Assembly: GCA_947565425.1 (NCBI GenBank)
Contig: CANOFW010000025.1
Span: forward strand, 1 to 47,079
Length of the DNA stretch: 47,079 nt
Source of the DNA: an uncultured Lachnospiraceae bacterium
GTDB lineage: Bacteria; Bacillota; Clostridia; Lachnospirales; Lachnospiraceae
Reading direction: 5' to 3'
Below are positions 7,245 through 16,079 of the stretch, piece by piece. Made by a program: the position numbers and the translations under genes. Under the pieces are notes generated by a model that saw nothing but the letters and a program-made list of their open reading frames with translations, did not search any database and was not told the DNA's origin. How positions within the stretch are numbered: the first letter of the stretch is position 1; each line of letters starts with the position of its first letter.

Positions 7245-7724
7245 TTATATTGTCAACTGATTTTCCTGCTGAATTTCTGCTGCTTTGAGCACCAAATGGG
7301 ATAAAGAAGCGGCTGCCACAGCAACCACAACACCGGCAAAATCCACAAACAGGGAAGCCAGCAAAATTGCGGGATGATTCATATTCAAAAACAGCAGCAC
7401 AAGATTTGCCAGGAAAAAATAAACACTGTCCATGAGTGAAAGAATACAGATGTGCTTGAGATAACGGGCATTTTCCAGGGAAAAGGAATTGTCTCGTGCA
7501 ATCTGCTCTGTGATTCTCCAACCATTGTACAGCACAAGGTAACAGGGCAAGGCGGAAATCCACAAGATTACCAACCACGGTTCATAACAATAGGCGAACT
7601 CAGGGTTCTCATGCGCCAGATCCTTGCCGAACATGGGCAGCATAAAGCCATATATCACAAACCCGCAGAGCGCAATTCCTATTATGATGCCTTTCAGCCA
7701 TTTACTTAAACTTTTCTGTGTCAT
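7245..7724 (-). CDS. DUF2975 membrane protein
   Basis: A 159-residue protein with four predicted membrane helices (about residues 10-32, 47-66, 88-113, 118-147), matching DUF2975. These are commonly encoded next to a YozG-type HTH protein, as here with an 11-bp gap, and are thought to modulate that regulator, but no reaction is known. It has a good GGAGG ribosome-binding site. As the first gene of the operon it lies directly behind a near-consensus promoter whose -35 box is embedded in a long palindrome. Confidence 0.85.
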   Translation of the reverse strand: MTQKSLSKWLKGIIIGIALCGFVIYGFMLPMFGKDLAHENPEFAYCYEPWLVILWISALPCYLVLYNGWRITEQIARDNSFSLENARYLKHICILSLMDSVYFFLANLVLLFLNMNHPAILLASLFVDFAGVVVAVAAASLSHLVLKAAEIQQENQLTI

Positions 7725-7751
7725 AATGATACCTCCATTTCCTTTTTTTGT

Positions 7752-7780
7752 ATTATATTCCCCAACACATAAAAAGTCAA
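7752..7780 (-). promoter_or_regulatory. Promoter of the DUF2975-HTH-DUF4173 operon
   Basis: On the minus strand TTGACT (7775-7780) and TATAAT (7752-7757) are separated by 17 bp. The -35 hexamer is the inner end of the long palindrome at 7773-7819, so a protein bound there would block RNA polymerase. The start codon lies 28 bp beyond the -10 box. Confidence 0.85.
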
Positions 7781-7819
7781 TATATATTTATCGTTATTCG
7801 ATAAATATATATTGACTTT
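7773..7819. promoter_or_regulatory. 47-bp perfect palindrome, likely operator (or terminator)
   Basis: Two perfectly complementary 21-nt arms (7773-7793 and 7799-7819; sequence AAAGTCAATATATATTTATCG and its complement, quoted in two parts as AAAGTCAATATA and TATTTATCG) flank a TTATT loop. The element covers the -35 box of the DUF2975 operon, which suggests an operator for the small HTH protein. Read as RNA on the minus strand it is also an AU-rich hairpin followed by five U, so it might end transcripts coming from the ABC operon upstream. Both roles may coexist. Confidence 0.7.
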
Positions 7820-7875
7820 CATATTCATGACAAGCTTGATTCTACAAGTTGAGACGTTTTTATTTTCTCTCACGC

Positions 7876-8529
7876 TCACTCTACCTGAAATCCTGCTTGA
7901 GAAAGAATTTCTTTGGCGCTTTGCATATTTCGTTCTCCCTGGATCATCGCACAGCCTCCGGTTGTTTGCACTGCCGTACCGTATAATCCCGCCATCTGGC
8001 TTTGCCCCATATAAATGCCAGACGACGGCTCTTCTACAATCCCGCCAATTTTGGCGCTACGCTCTCTGCCATCCTCACCTGTCACTGTAAGCTGCAAATC
8101 CTGGTATTTCTCTATCCACTCCACTATTCGGCTTCTTCCGGGATTGTTGCCATTGTTATCTGCAAAAGCAACAAATGATTCCTGCCCAAAAAATAATATT
8201 GGCGTATTTGCCAGACAGATCTCTTCCTGTGCCGCTTTCCATTTTAAGGGATAACTACTGACGTCAACGCCTATCAGCGTTGTTTCAAGCACATACTCTT
8301 GTAGGCGAATATTCACATTACAAGAAGAATTGGGAACAAACCCATACACTCCTTCCAGTTTCCCAATCTCTTTCACAACATCTTCCGTAAGCTCTGACTG
8401 CGACTGAAGGATGACCTCGTAAGATTTCCGCTGCTGCATCCAAAAATTCCCAGCGTGCACTGCCAGCATAATAAGCAGGCAGCTCGCGGCAATACATACA
8501 ATATCTTTATAAATATTACGCTTTCCCAT
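7876..8529 (-). CDS. Membrane-anchored extracytoplasmic protein of the ABC operon
   Basis: A 217-residue protein with one N-terminal hydrophobic helix (IVCIAASCLLIMLAVHAG, about residues 10-28) and an outside domain of about 185 residues. The domain resembles the extracytoplasmic, MacB-periplasmic-like part of ABC-2/FtsX-type exporters (an early VILQSQSELTEDVVKEI segment, an ILFFGQESF block), but no catalytic motif is seen and it has no further membrane helices. It is the last gene of the export operon, 39 bp after the surface protein gene, with a GGGAGG site. It probably works with the transporter or with its signal sensing. Family membership is uncertain. Confidence 0.65.
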   Translation of the reverse strand: MGKRNIYKDIVCIAASCLLIMLAVHAGNFWMQQRKSYEVILQSQSELTEDVVKEIGKLEGVYGFVPNSSCNVNIRLQEYVLETTLIGVDVSSYPLKWKAAQEEICLANTPILFFGQESFVAFADNNGNNPGRSRIVEWIEKYQDLQLTVTGEDGRERSAKIGGIVEEPSSGIYMGQSQMAGLYGTAVQTTGGCAMIQGERNMQSAKEILSQAGFQVE

Positions 8530-8568
8530 ATATCACCTCCCGGTTACGCTCAATACGAAACATCATCT

Positions 8569-10107
8569 TTACGCATTCATTCTCTGATAATGCTTCATAC
8601 GCAGGTACAACCAGATAATTACCAAAAGCAAGGCGAGCACTGTAAAAAATATGATTGTAATCCACCATTGATTTGTTTTGGGCTTCTGTTCCTCAATCTC
8701 AAGCTTGACTGTCTCCGCCTCACGGATTGTCGTATGGACTTCCAATTTCTGCTCTGTCACTTCGCCCTGTTCATCCTCATAAGATAAGATGACGAAGCCT
8801 GTAGTGTCCCCATATTTCTCACCGCCTTCTTCCGATACATTTCCCTGCGCATCCATATCCAGCGTGCCCACAAAGACCTTCTGCTCTCCATCCGCGGAGG
8901 TCCCGCCCTCTATATTTCCCAAAAAAATCTCCTGCTGCGGAAACAATCCTTTGCCTTCCATGCACACTTTTACGTTATAAATTGCGGAAAGGCCGGTATT
9001 TTGCACTTGAAAACTCAGAAACTCTGTATCTGCCGCATAGACCTGTGAGGGAAAGGAAAGACTTGCAAGCTGGGCGTGCTGCGGCTGCCGAACAAGAAGC
9101 CGCACTTCCTCCGTGGACGTATAAGCATTTCCCTTATCATCCTCATATTCAATTTGAAACTGCACCTGTATGGGATCAGCAGCAGCTTTCTTTGTCACTG
9201 TAAGATTCTGTGATAAATCCATAGCGGCGTTTGCCGCTGTCTGCTCAAAATACCAGGCGTTTTTCTCAAATACAAGATCCTTACTTTCACAAAGAAGCGT
9301 TACCTTAATATTTTTTACCACACGTTTGCGGCTACAATTTTGCACTGTTATGTTCCAAGGCGTACTGCTCCCAGCTTCCAGCACATTGTCTCTCAAACTG
9401 TTGGCAGCGACCATCAACCGCGGCTGACTGCTGTTTTCTTCCGCAGAAGAAGAGGCGCCTGACACATCCTGCCCGGGAAATTGTCCCTCCTCCCCTCCGC
9501 CGCCTGCGGATTGTGCAAAATCATCGCCGCCTTTTAAATCGGAACTGCCGTCACCGCCTGCCAAACTGCCGCCTCCTTCACCGCCCTCTGCAAGCGCAGC
9601 CTTTCCATCTGTGATTTCCACATAAACCGTAAATTCCTGATGAAACGAAACGCCTGCCGCTTTTCCTTCCACCCATAAATACAGAGGATACTGCCCATTG
9701 AAGCGCTCCTTTTTTAGTTTGATGCGGCACTTATACAAAAATACGCTCTCCCGCGTCTGTTTGACTTGTTTGCGATAATTTTTATAGTAGAATGGGCTGT
9801 CATTTTTGTTTTCAAAATCAACGCCTACCGTCAGCTTATTTCCCTCCAATTTATCCTCACAGACAAACGGCACCACCAGCGTCATTACATTTTTGCGAAT
9901 AGAGGGCTCATAGCCTTTGGCAAACGGAGCTTCCATGCCCTCGTATTTATGGCTGCTGTCTATCGCTATCCTTCTCTCGTAAGCAGTCTCGCTCGCCTGT
10001 GCACGATTTTGTATGGAACAGGAGAAAAAAATTACAATCGCCAGCAAAACTGACAATATGACAGACGTCCGTCGCAAGCCATTCAACTTCTTTTTTTTGC
10101 TCTTCAT
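8569..10107 (-). CDS. Cell-surface type I membrane protein with CARDB-like domains
   Basis: A 512-residue protein with an N-terminal signal segment (about residues 14-38), an extracellular body and a C-terminal membrane helix (WWITIIFFTVLALLLVIIWL) followed by a short basic tail. Residues about 170-235 are a low-complexity Gly/Ser/Glu-rich linker. The stretches after it (NSLRDNVLEAGSSTPWNITVQN and SFQVQNTGLSAIYNVKVCMEG) look like immunoglobulin-like CARDB/NEW3-type domains common in bacterial surface proteins. The start codon overlaps the ATPase stop as ATGA, so the two are translationally coupled. Together with the transporter genes it may form an export or envelope-stress complex; its ligand is unknown. 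Confidence 0.75.
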   Translation of the reverse strand: MKSKKKKLNGLRRTSVILSVLLAIVIFFSCSIQNRAQASETAYERRIAIDSSHKYEGMEAPFAKGYEPSIRKNVMTLVVPFVCEDKLEGNKLTVGVDFENKNDSPFYYKNYRKQVKQTRESVFLYKCRIKLKKERFNGQYPLYLWVEGKAAGVSFHQEFTVYVEITDGKAALAEGGEGGGSLAGGDGSSDLKGGDDFAQSAGGGGEEGQFPGQDVSGASSSAEENSSQPRLMVAANSLRDNVLEAGSSTPWNITVQNCSRKRVVKNIKVTLLCESKDLVFEKNAWYFEQTAANAAMDLSQNLTVTKKAAADPIQVQFQIEYEDDKGNAYTSTEEVRLLVRQPQHAQLASLSFPSQVYAADTEFLSFQVQNTGLSAIYNVKVCMEGKGLFPQQEIFLGNIEGGTSADGEQKVFVGTLDMDAQGNVSEEGGEKYGDTTGFVILSYEDEQGEVTEQKLEVHTTIREAETVKLEIEEQKPKTNQWWITIIFFTVLALLLVIIWLYLRMKHYQRMNA

Positions 10108-10739
10108 ATCTCTCGCATCCTCCCTCCATCCATTTCATATACCTTGTCGCATAAGATACGGATATCTTCACTGTTATGGCTAGCAAGAATGATGGTCTTG
10201 CCCTGTTTTTTCAAATCCAGCAAAAGCGCGCGGATATCCGCCACACCATGTTTATCCAACCCATTAAAAGGCTCATCCAGAATCAAAAATTCCGGGTCTT
10301 CCATAATCGCCTGTGCAATTCCCAAACGCTGACGCATACCCAGCGAATACTTGGATACTGATTTTTTTAGCTTAGGGTCAAGCCCTGTCTTTCTGATTGC
10401 AGCTTCAACTTCCTTGCGAGAAATCCTGCCCCGCAGCGCCGCCAGAATTTCTAAATTACGCATCCCCGTCAAATTTGTAAGAAATCCCGGCGTCTCGATA
10501 ATCACGCCAATATTTTCCGGAAAATCTATTTCCCTACCAATCACTTTACCGTTTACCCGAATAGTCCCCTCTGTCACTGGCAGAAAACCACAGATACACT
10601 TCATCAGCACCGTTTTCCCAGAACCATTATTGCCGGCAAATCCATAAACCTTTCCGCGTTCCATAAAGACATTAATATCATGCAGCACGGTATCTTCCTT
10701 AAATTTTTTCGTCACACGCTCTATTTCAATGTACGGCAT
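10104..10739 (-). CDS. ABC transporter ATP-binding protein
   Basis: A 211-residue cytoplasmic ATPase subunit. Visible motifs: Walker A GNNGSGKT (36-43), signature region YSLGMRQRLG (131-140), Walker B FLILDEP (151-157), D-loop GLDK and the switch histidine in SHN (H188). It resembles the ATPases of ABC-2 type exporters for lantibiotic immunity or membrane stress. A longer reading would start at a TTG at 10775 overlapping the permease stop; the ATG at 10739 is followed by the conserved N-terminus MPYIEIERVTKKF and is preferred. It energises the two permeases encoded just upstream. Confidence 0.93.
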   Translation of the reverse strand: MPYIEIERVTKKFKEDTVLHDINVFMERGKVYGFAGNNGSGKTVLMKCICGFLPVTEGTIRVNGKVIGREIDFPENIGVIIETPGFLTNLTGMRNLEILAALRGRISRKEVEAAIRKTGLDPKLKKSVSKYSLGMRQRLGIAQAIMEDPEFLILDEPFNGLDKHGVADIRALLLDLKKQGKTIILASHNSEDIRILCDKVYEMDGGRMREI

Positions 10740-10771
10740 CGTTGCTTTCCCTTCTTCCTCTTTTTTGCAAA

Positions 10772-11488
10772 TCAAATTTCTCTCAGCCGGTTATATAACA
10801 GCAGCCCATGAAAGAGCAGCGCCGTAACCGAAAAGAGCGCTAGAAATATCCAGATTCCCAGACCATCCATGCCCCAATCTTGCTCACACTTAAGCCACTC
10901 TGCCGGATACATGGCATACATATCCGTAAAATAGCGTTCTTTGAGGATGATGAGCATATAGTAACAGACAAACGGCAAACCATACGCCATATAATAATTG
11001 CGAAATAGAGCCGCAAAGATTCCTGCTATCTGCGCCAGAATTCCTCCCGTCAACGCGATACGCAAAAGAAGCTGACAGAACTTCCAAATATCCTCCCACG
11101 GCATTTCTCCCTGAAGTTCCATGGGGTAAACCAACAAGAAACTCAGCAGCAGCGCAATGGCTCCGGCAAGGAAAAATGGCAAGAACCCACTGGCGTAGAT
11201 TAACATTAATTTTCTTCTAATATATTGCATATGACTGATTCTAGTGATATACAGCCGCAAAAATCCAGAAGACGACTCTTTCACATATATGGCGCCCATC
11301 GGCAACACAGCCGCAATCGGCAGCAGGAACAAAATAATCTGCGCCTCCAGCGCGTTTCGGTACAACTTGACAAAACTTCCCGTTGCCAGAGGAAACTCTA
11401 TTTGATAAAAAGGAAATGCGACAAGGAGTGAGATGAAACATATCATTGTTGCTATCCATAAAGTTTTTTCCTTAAATAATTCTTTCAT
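10772..11488 (-). CDS. ABC-2 type permease, second subunit
   Basis: A 238-residue membrane protein with about six helices, consistent with ABC-2 permeases. The ATG at 11488, preceded by AAGG, gives the N-terminus MKELFKEKTLW. A longer in-frame opening to 11653 lies within the other permease gene in a different frame and has no hydrophobic-permease character, so it was not used. It starts 10 bp after the first permease gene and ends 32 bp before the ATPase gene. The substrate is unknown; size and operon order fit peptide-antibiotic or lipid export systems. Confidence 0.85.
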   Translation of the reverse strand: MKELFKEKTLWIATMICFISLLVAFPFYQIEFPLATGSFVKLYRNALEAQIILFLLPIAAVLPMGAIYVKESSSGFLRLYITRISHMQYIRRKLMLIYASGFLPFFLAGAIALLLSFLLVYPMELQGEMPWEDIWKFCQLLLRIALTGGILAQIAGIFAALFRNYYMAYGLPFVCYYMLIILKERYFTDMYAMYPAEWLKCEQDWGMDGLGIWIFLALFSVTALLFHGLLLYNRLREI

Positions 11489-11498
11489 AACATTAACC

Positions 11499-12404
11499 TT
11501 ACATCTCCCCTGTAAACGAACTGAAATTGTACCGCTTGAGCATACGAAAAGAGCACAATGACAAGACAAGCAGTAGCAGTAAAAACATCGCGCAAGACTG
11601 CCCGATCGATGGCAAGGTGTCATACCCAAAATCATGCATCCCATAGGTAGCATGGTTCAAAGGACTAATCCAGCCAGTAATTCTGCGCATTTGAAACATT
11701 TCGTATTCTTCTTTATGCAATATTTTAGCCAGCGTCTCGGGGTCCAGCAAGAACCCAAACAGGCTGTAGCAAAGCCCGGCTGCAATGCCTGCCTTCTTGC
11801 CCACTCTCATCTGAAAATACAACATGAGAAAGCTCAGCGTCAACGCATAGCAGACAAGCAGCAGAACCATCTGTAGGCTGCACCCCACCGGTGTCGTGCT
11901 CTCCATCACTTTTACCGTGGAGGGCACCGAAAATTTATCCCCCAAGGAAGAATAGGCAAACAATGCCGCCGTCTTACTCCAGATATTTCCCGCATATGTC
12001 TTTTGCATACACAACAGACTGGTAACCGACAGCATATACAGAATATAACCGGCTGTTACCAAAAAAATATAGAAAAACTGCGCCAACAGCCAATATGCCT
12101 TGCGCGTGCGCAGCAGCATATACGGTGTAAAAGGTGTCAGCTTGGGCAAATCAATCAGCAGCAGAATCAACAGCAACGACGACAAGAGGATAGAAGTCGC
12201 ATCTCCAAACGTCCAGATAAACGGTTCTAACGCCTGCATCGGGGCGTCATAGTAATCCGCCACCATCAGCGCGCGGTCGCTGAGGAAAAAGCAGAGAATG
12301 AGGGCAAAGAGAAACGTAAGGATGATTCTGGGATTTTTATAAAATCCCAGGAAGTTCCAGCGCACAGATGAAATCGTCTGCTTTACAAATTCTATGATCC
12401 TCAT
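11499..12404 (-). CDS. ABC-2 type permease, first subunit
   Basis: A 301-residue membrane protein with about six hydrophobic segments (for example IILTFLFALILCFFLSD and AMFLLLLLVLSLCSF near the C-terminus). The start at 12404 has GGGAGG at a normal distance; ten residues of in-frame extension upstream were left out because they lack a ribosome-binding site. It follows the lipoprotein gene by 51 bp without a terminator. With the neighbouring permease it would form the channel of a heteromeric exporter powered by the ATPase at 10104-10739. Confidence 0.85.
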   Translation of the reverse strand: MRIIEFVKQTISSVRWNFLGFYKNPRIILTFLFALILCFFLSDRALMVADYYDAPMQALEPFIWTFGDATSILLSSLLLILLLIDLPKLTPFTPYMLLRTRKAYWLLAQFFYIFLVTAGYILYMLSVTSLLCMQKTYAGNIWSKTAALFAYSSLGDKFSVPSTVKVMESTTPVGCSLQMVLLLVCYALTLSFLMLYFQMRVGKKAGIAAGLCYSLFGFLLDPETLAKILHKEEYEMFQMRRITGWISPLNHATYGMHDFGYDTLPSIGQSCAMFLLLLLVLSLCSFRMLKRYNFSSFTGEM

Positions 12405-12455
12405 TACAGCCTCCCGTTTTCTCACTAATGCCACATTGACATAAGATATTTAAGA

Positions 12456-13958
12456 TTAGTAACCCAGCCCGCGATCAATCACCGTTCCATCAATGGCATT
12501 GATAGTCATAAAGCTTTGGTTGGAGTATTCGCCATTATTTTTCGTAGTATAATCGTCATTCACAGCGTCAAACCCGCCAATGAAATCCCAGACCGGCACT
12601 AACAGCCCGGCATCATTGTCTGCCGCCGGGTCATAAATCCTGCAAAGTCCCAGCACGATTCTCTTAATGTGGAACGTCCTGTTGCTCTCGTACTTCGTGA
12701 TATCCGCATTTGACACCTCCATCATCTGTTCATAAATTTTGATAATGCTGTCAAAATCCATCAATTTCACGTTTTCCGTCTGTACGTCTCCGATCTCATA
12801 AGGATTAAAAAGCTCCACATTCTGGACGCCGTCGCCTCCGACGATAATATCGCACCGCTCATAACTCCAGGGAATCAGTGTGCTGTCCATATCCTCCAGC
12901 CCTCCGCCATAATCATCCGTATAAGTAACCGGCACGTCGTCCAGTTTCCTGGTAAAGTGAAACAGATAGCCGGCGTCTAAAATATTATCTCTATTCACAC
13001 CATCTTCACCATGATGGAACACCGCATAATCCCAATTGTAGACTTCCAGGCCCCAGCCTAGTTTCTCCACCTTTTCCTCGGCAATTTTCTGCGCATCTTC
13101 CAGGGAGATATCCAGCATACCCTTTACTTCTTCCTCTGTCAGCCTGTTTTCACCATTTTCCTCCGAACCCAATAAATATGCTGTTTCTATCCAATCTGAA
13201 AACTCTCGCGGATCAATCGTATCCTTCTGTGCTCCCTTAGAAATACTAAATACGATATCCGGCTTCAAGCCATATTTAATATCATAGTCATATATCCCCT
13301 GTTCCGTTTCCGCCACGCCATAGAATGAGTCCTCATCCACTTCCTTTATCCGTTCCTCACCCTTTCCACTCCAATATTCCAAGCCAAAAGAAGGTTTTAC
13401 TTCTTCCTTCGTAATTTCGTCGGGAGCCTCCTTCATTCGCTCCTCATTGCGGGCAATTTCTTCATCAATATTAAACTGCGGATTTCCATCTTCATCTTCT
13501 CCAAACTGGTAGGGATCAAGATTACCTTCGGATTTATATTTCTTTAATCTGTTTATTTGTTCCTGGTAATCCTCCTTTGTCCACTCATCGTATGAATAGG
13601 CACTATAAAATGTTGCCCCCTCAAAAAATGCATTTGTTACCGTATCAATCATTTCCTGATTGACCTCTCTGGCGGACACAGCATACGTATTAATTGTATC
13701 AGCCTCCGGCAGAATTACGTCTGCGTCCGTGTCGATTACAAGGCCTCCGCCCTCATAAGAAGCATTATTTTTATAATGTTCGGGAGCGCCTAACAATTCT
13801 CTAAGCGAACTGCCTGTATTCTCTTCGGCGCTCTCATAGGACTTAATGGCGTTTGCCCCTTTCTGTTTGACAATCGAATCTTTCGGCGTTTCCTGACATC
13901 CGGTAAGCATCGCCAAGCACAAACCTGCTGCAATTACAGAACTATATTTTTTCTTCAT
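12456..13958 (-). CDS. DUF6034-like lipoprotein
   Basis: A 500-residue lipoprotein: MKKKYSSVIAAGLCLAMLTGC carries a lipobox (LTGC) with the modified cysteine at 21. The mature part is strongly acidic, with a charged helical stretch (about residues 125-185) and a C-terminal region rich in aromatic residues that ends in a conserved-looking NAIDGTVIDRGLGY motif. The layout resembles clostridial DUF6034 lipoproteins found beside ABC-2 exporters. It probably sits on the outer face of the membrane as a sensor or accessory subunit. It heads the transporter operon and has its own promoter region with the direct repeat shared with the two-component operon. Confidence 0.8.
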   Translation of the reverse strand: MKKKYSSVIAAGLCLAMLTGCQETPKDSIVKQKGANAIKSYESAEENTGSSLRELLGAPEHYKNNASYEGGGLVIDTDADVILPEADTINTYAVSAREVNQEMIDTVTNAFFEGATFYSAYSYDEWTKEDYQEQINRLKKYKSEGNLDPYQFGEDEDGNPQFNIDEEIARNEERMKEAPDEITKEEVKPSFGLEYWSGKGEERIKEVDEDSFYGVAETEQGIYDYDIKYGLKPDIVFSISKGAQKDTIDPREFSDWIETAYLLGSEENGENRLTEEEVKGMLDISLEDAQKIAEEKVEKLGWGLEVYNWDYAVFHHGEDGVNRDNILDAGYLFHFTRKLDDVPVTYTDDYGGGLEDMDSTLIPWSYERCDIIVGGDGVQNVELFNPYEIGDVQTENVKLMDFDSIIKIYEQMMEVSNADITKYESNRTFHIKRIVLGLCRIYDPAADNDAGLLVPVWDFIGGFDAVNDDYTTKNNGEYSNQSFMTINAIDGTVIDRGLGY

Positions 13959-14014
13959 TACAAACCTCCTGAAATTTATCCGCTGGGAACCCCCCGGGAT
14001 TTCTATATAGGAAT

Positions 14015-14020
14015 ATCATA
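14015..14020 (-). promoter_or_regulatory. -10 box of the lipoprotein/ABC operon
   Basis: TATGAT on the minus strand at 14015-14020, about 57 bp before the lipoprotein start codon. There is no good -35 hexamer at 17 bp, as expected for a promoter that needs an activator. The paired TGTAAA/CGTAAA motif lies 37 bp further upstream. Confidence 0.55.
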
Positions 14021-14051
14021 GCAGGTTCTTTTGGGTAAATATTCATTCACC

Positions 14052-14068
14052 TGTAAAGGATTCGTAAA
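14052..14068 (-). promoter_or_regulatory. Response-regulator direct repeat (ABC operon)
   Basis: Plus-strand TGTAAA (14052-14057) and CGTAAA (14063-14068) are spaced 11 bp apart; on the coding strand this reads TTTACG...TTTACA. The same repeat, spacing and distance (37 bp) to the -10 box occur in front of the response-regulator gene. Direct repeats with 10-11-bp spacing next to a weak -35 are typical OmpR-family activator sites. Confidence 0.65.
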
Positions 14069-14080
14069 CAACAACGCAGA

Positions 14081-15325
14081 CTACGAAACAAAATAAATTA
14101 TCGTCCCTTTGCCAATTTCGCTCTCAATCTCCATCCTGCCATGGTGCACCATCGCAATCTGCTCACATAACGCCAGCCCCAATCCCATATTTCCGCTCTT
14201 GCGGGAACGAGATTTGTCTACGCGATAGAACGCCTTGCGCACTTTGCCAATCTCATTCTGAGAAATCCCGCAGCCCTCATCCCGCACCCATAAAGAATGC
14301 TCGCCAGCGCCCATGTATATCCGACTACCCGGTTTTGATGCCATGATACTATTGTTGATTAAATTAATGAGAAAGCTCGTCATCAAATCCAAATCAAGCT
14401 GCATCGTTCGTCCCTGATAGCCGTCTTCCACAAGCAAGATCATATCATTCTCGCGCAGCCGGTGACTGACATTTTCCCGCACACCTTCAAACAATATCTC
14501 CAAAGAAACCTCCTGCAATGCAATCTGGCACTCTGGTTCATACAATTGTGTCAGCTCCATCATCTTTTCCGAAAGCCTTGACAACCTACCGCTTTCGCGG
14601 TTGATATAATTTAATGCTTTTTCCTCCTGTTCGCGGGTCAATGTTACACCAAGAAGCGTCTCTGAATACCCCTTAATTGCCGTTAAGGGCGTTTTCAGCT
14701 CATGGGACATACTGCCAATCAACTGTCTCTGTGCTTCATTTGTCTCTTCTAGAGGCTTTGTAATCTTCTTAATCAAAAATACTAAAAGCAATGCCATCAT
14801 CAAAGACGCCAGCATTGAAATCAAGATTTCCCGAATGGCGAGAGCAAAACTTTCCTTGTAAATATAAGTGATATCAACCACATAAAAATATAAATAAGAA
14901 TACCTCTCTCCCGCATCATTTTCTTTTTTCTCTTCTGAGCAAAAAATCAGCAGGTAGGAACCGTCAATCTCCTCCTGTTGATACACAAGAGACGTACCTT
15001 TTTCTATTTTGACTTTACTGGTATCAAATGAGAACGGAGAGCTGTTGTGCAATTCCTTGTCATCCTTATACAAAGCAGAATTCTCCGGCATATTGTTACG
15101 GAAACAATAAGTCATAATATGATCTGGAATGGAATCTCCATATTCCACTTTATTCAGCTCTTCCGCTACATCCGAAATACCTCTGGAAAACACCCGCTCC
15201 TCCTGTCTTTTTAAAATCTCGATTTTCTCCTGCTGACTAACCACAATAACGTAAAACGAAAAAATCTGCGCCAACACAAACAGCATGGTTGACGCAGTTA
15301 TAGCAATTTTTTTAATCATATCCAT
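14081..15325 (-). CDS. Sensor histidine kinase
   Basis: A 414-residue membrane kinase. Two hydrophobic segments (about residues 9-30 and 165-187) enclose an extracytoplasmic sensor region of about 130 residues. The HisKA domain has MSHELKTPLTAIKGYSE with H208 as the phosphorylation site. The ATPase domain has the N box (LINLINNSIMAS, about 315-326), G1 (DEGCGIS) and G2 (GLGLAL). Its start codon overlaps the response-regulator stop (TAATG), so both are made from one mRNA. It probably senses an envelope signal and controls the adjacent exporter operon. The last residues after GTIIYFVS are short, as usual for the family. Confidence 0.93.
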   Translation of the reverse strand: MDMIKKIAITASTMLFVLAQIFSFYVIVVSQQEKIEILKRQEERVFSRGISDVAEELNKVEYGDSIPDHIMTYCFRNNMPENSALYKDDKELHNSSPFSFDTSKVKIEKGTSLVYQQEEIDGSYLLIFCSEEKKENDAGERYSYLYFYVVDITYIYKESFALAIREILISMLASLMMALLLVFLIKKITKPLEETNEAQRQLIGSMSHELKTPLTAIKGYSETLLGVTLTREQEEKALNYINRESGRLSRLSEKMMELTQLYEPECQIALQEVSLEILFEGVRENVSHRLRENDMILLVEDGYQGRTMQLDLDLMTSFLINLINNSIMASKPGSRIYMGAGEHSLWVRDEGCGISQNEIGKVRKAFYRVDKSRSRKSGNMGLGLALCEQIAMVHHGRMEIESEIGKGTIIYFVS

Positions 15326-15987
15326 TAAGAGACCTCCATACGATAACCTACCCGGGGCACCGTCTTGATCACATCGCCAAAATCCAGTTTCTTCCTGAGA
15401 TTCCCCACATGGACGTCGACCGTCCTGCTCTCACCATCAAAATCTACGCCCCAGAGGATATTTAGCATCTGATCCCTGGTGAGCACGCGGTTACGATATT
15501 TCCAGAAAGTAAGAAGACAGTTAAACTCCATAGGCTGCAAGGCTATTTCCCTGCCATTCTTCGTCACAGTCCGGCTCTGTTCATTGATAATCACATCCTT
15601 AATGCGGATTTCTTCTTCCGAATCCACGCGAGAGCGACTCAACACCTTGTCTATGCGCACTAACAGCTCTAACATTTCAAACGGCTTGACAATGTAATCC
15701 TCCGCGCCGCTCCTCAATCCCTTAACCTTGCTTGGCAAATCGCCCTTGGCTGTGAGATAGATAACTGGAATACCATGCTCTTTCAGCTCTTCTAACAATG
15801 CAAAGCCATCCTTTCCAGGCAGCATAATATCCAAAAGAGCCAAATCATAATTATCATGTTCCATTAGATGACGGCTGAACTCCGCGCCGTCAAAAAACGC
15901 CACCGGCTCATATCCGGCAATTTCTAAGTTCAGGCATATCAAATCATTGATTGCCACTTCGTCTTCAATAACCAATATTTTTTCCAT
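15325..15987 (-). CDS. OmpR/PhoB-family response regulator
   Basis: A 220-residue cytoplasmic regulator. The receiver domain (1-120) has the acidic pocket IEDE (8-10), phosphoacceptor D53 in LLDIMLPGKDG, and the YLTAKGD lysine. The winged-helix domain (about 128-220) has LLTFWKYRNRVLTRDQMLNILWG and the recognition helix segment SRTVDVHVGNLRKKL. It is co-transcribed with the histidine kinase. A direct repeat upstream of its own promoter and of the lipoprotein promoter is the likely binding site, which would make the system autoregulated and in control of the ABC exporter operon. Confidence 0.94.
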   Translation of the reverse strand: MEKILVIEDEVAINDLICLNLEIAGYEPVAFFDGAEFSRHLMEHDNYDLALLDIMLPGKDGFALLEELKEHGIPVIYLTAKGDLPSKVKGLRSGAEDYIVKPFEMLELLVRIDKVLSRSRVDSEEEIRIKDVIINEQSRTVTKNGREIALQPMEFNCLLTFWKYRNRVLTRDQMLNILWGVDFDGESRTVDVHVGNLRKKLDFGDVIKTVPRVGYRMEVS

Positions 15988-16025
15988 AAAGATTCCCCAT
16001 TTAGTTCAATCTCTGTATGGTCTTT

Positions 16026-16031
16026 ATTATA
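16026..16031 (-). promoter_or_regulatory. -10 box of the response regulator/kinase operon
   Basis: TATAAT on the minus strand at 16026-16031, about 38 bp upstream of the response-regulator start codon. The -35 region 17 bp upstream (TTTCAT) is poor, as for the lipoprotein promoter, consistent with activator dependence. Confidence 0.6.
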
Positions 16032-16062
16032 ATGGATAAAAGACACGAATGAAACAGTGATT

Positions 16063-16079
16063 TGTAAATGATTTGTAAA
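16063..16079 (-). promoter_or_regulatory. Response-regulator direct repeat (own operon)
   Basis: Plus-strand TGTAAA occurs at 16063-16068 and again at 16074-16079, within the 11-bp tandem repeat GATTTGTAAAT / GATTTGTAAAC (16059-16080). Distance from repeat to -10 box (37 bp) equals that in front of the ABC operon, which supports a common activator, probably the regulator encoded here. Confidence 0.7.
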
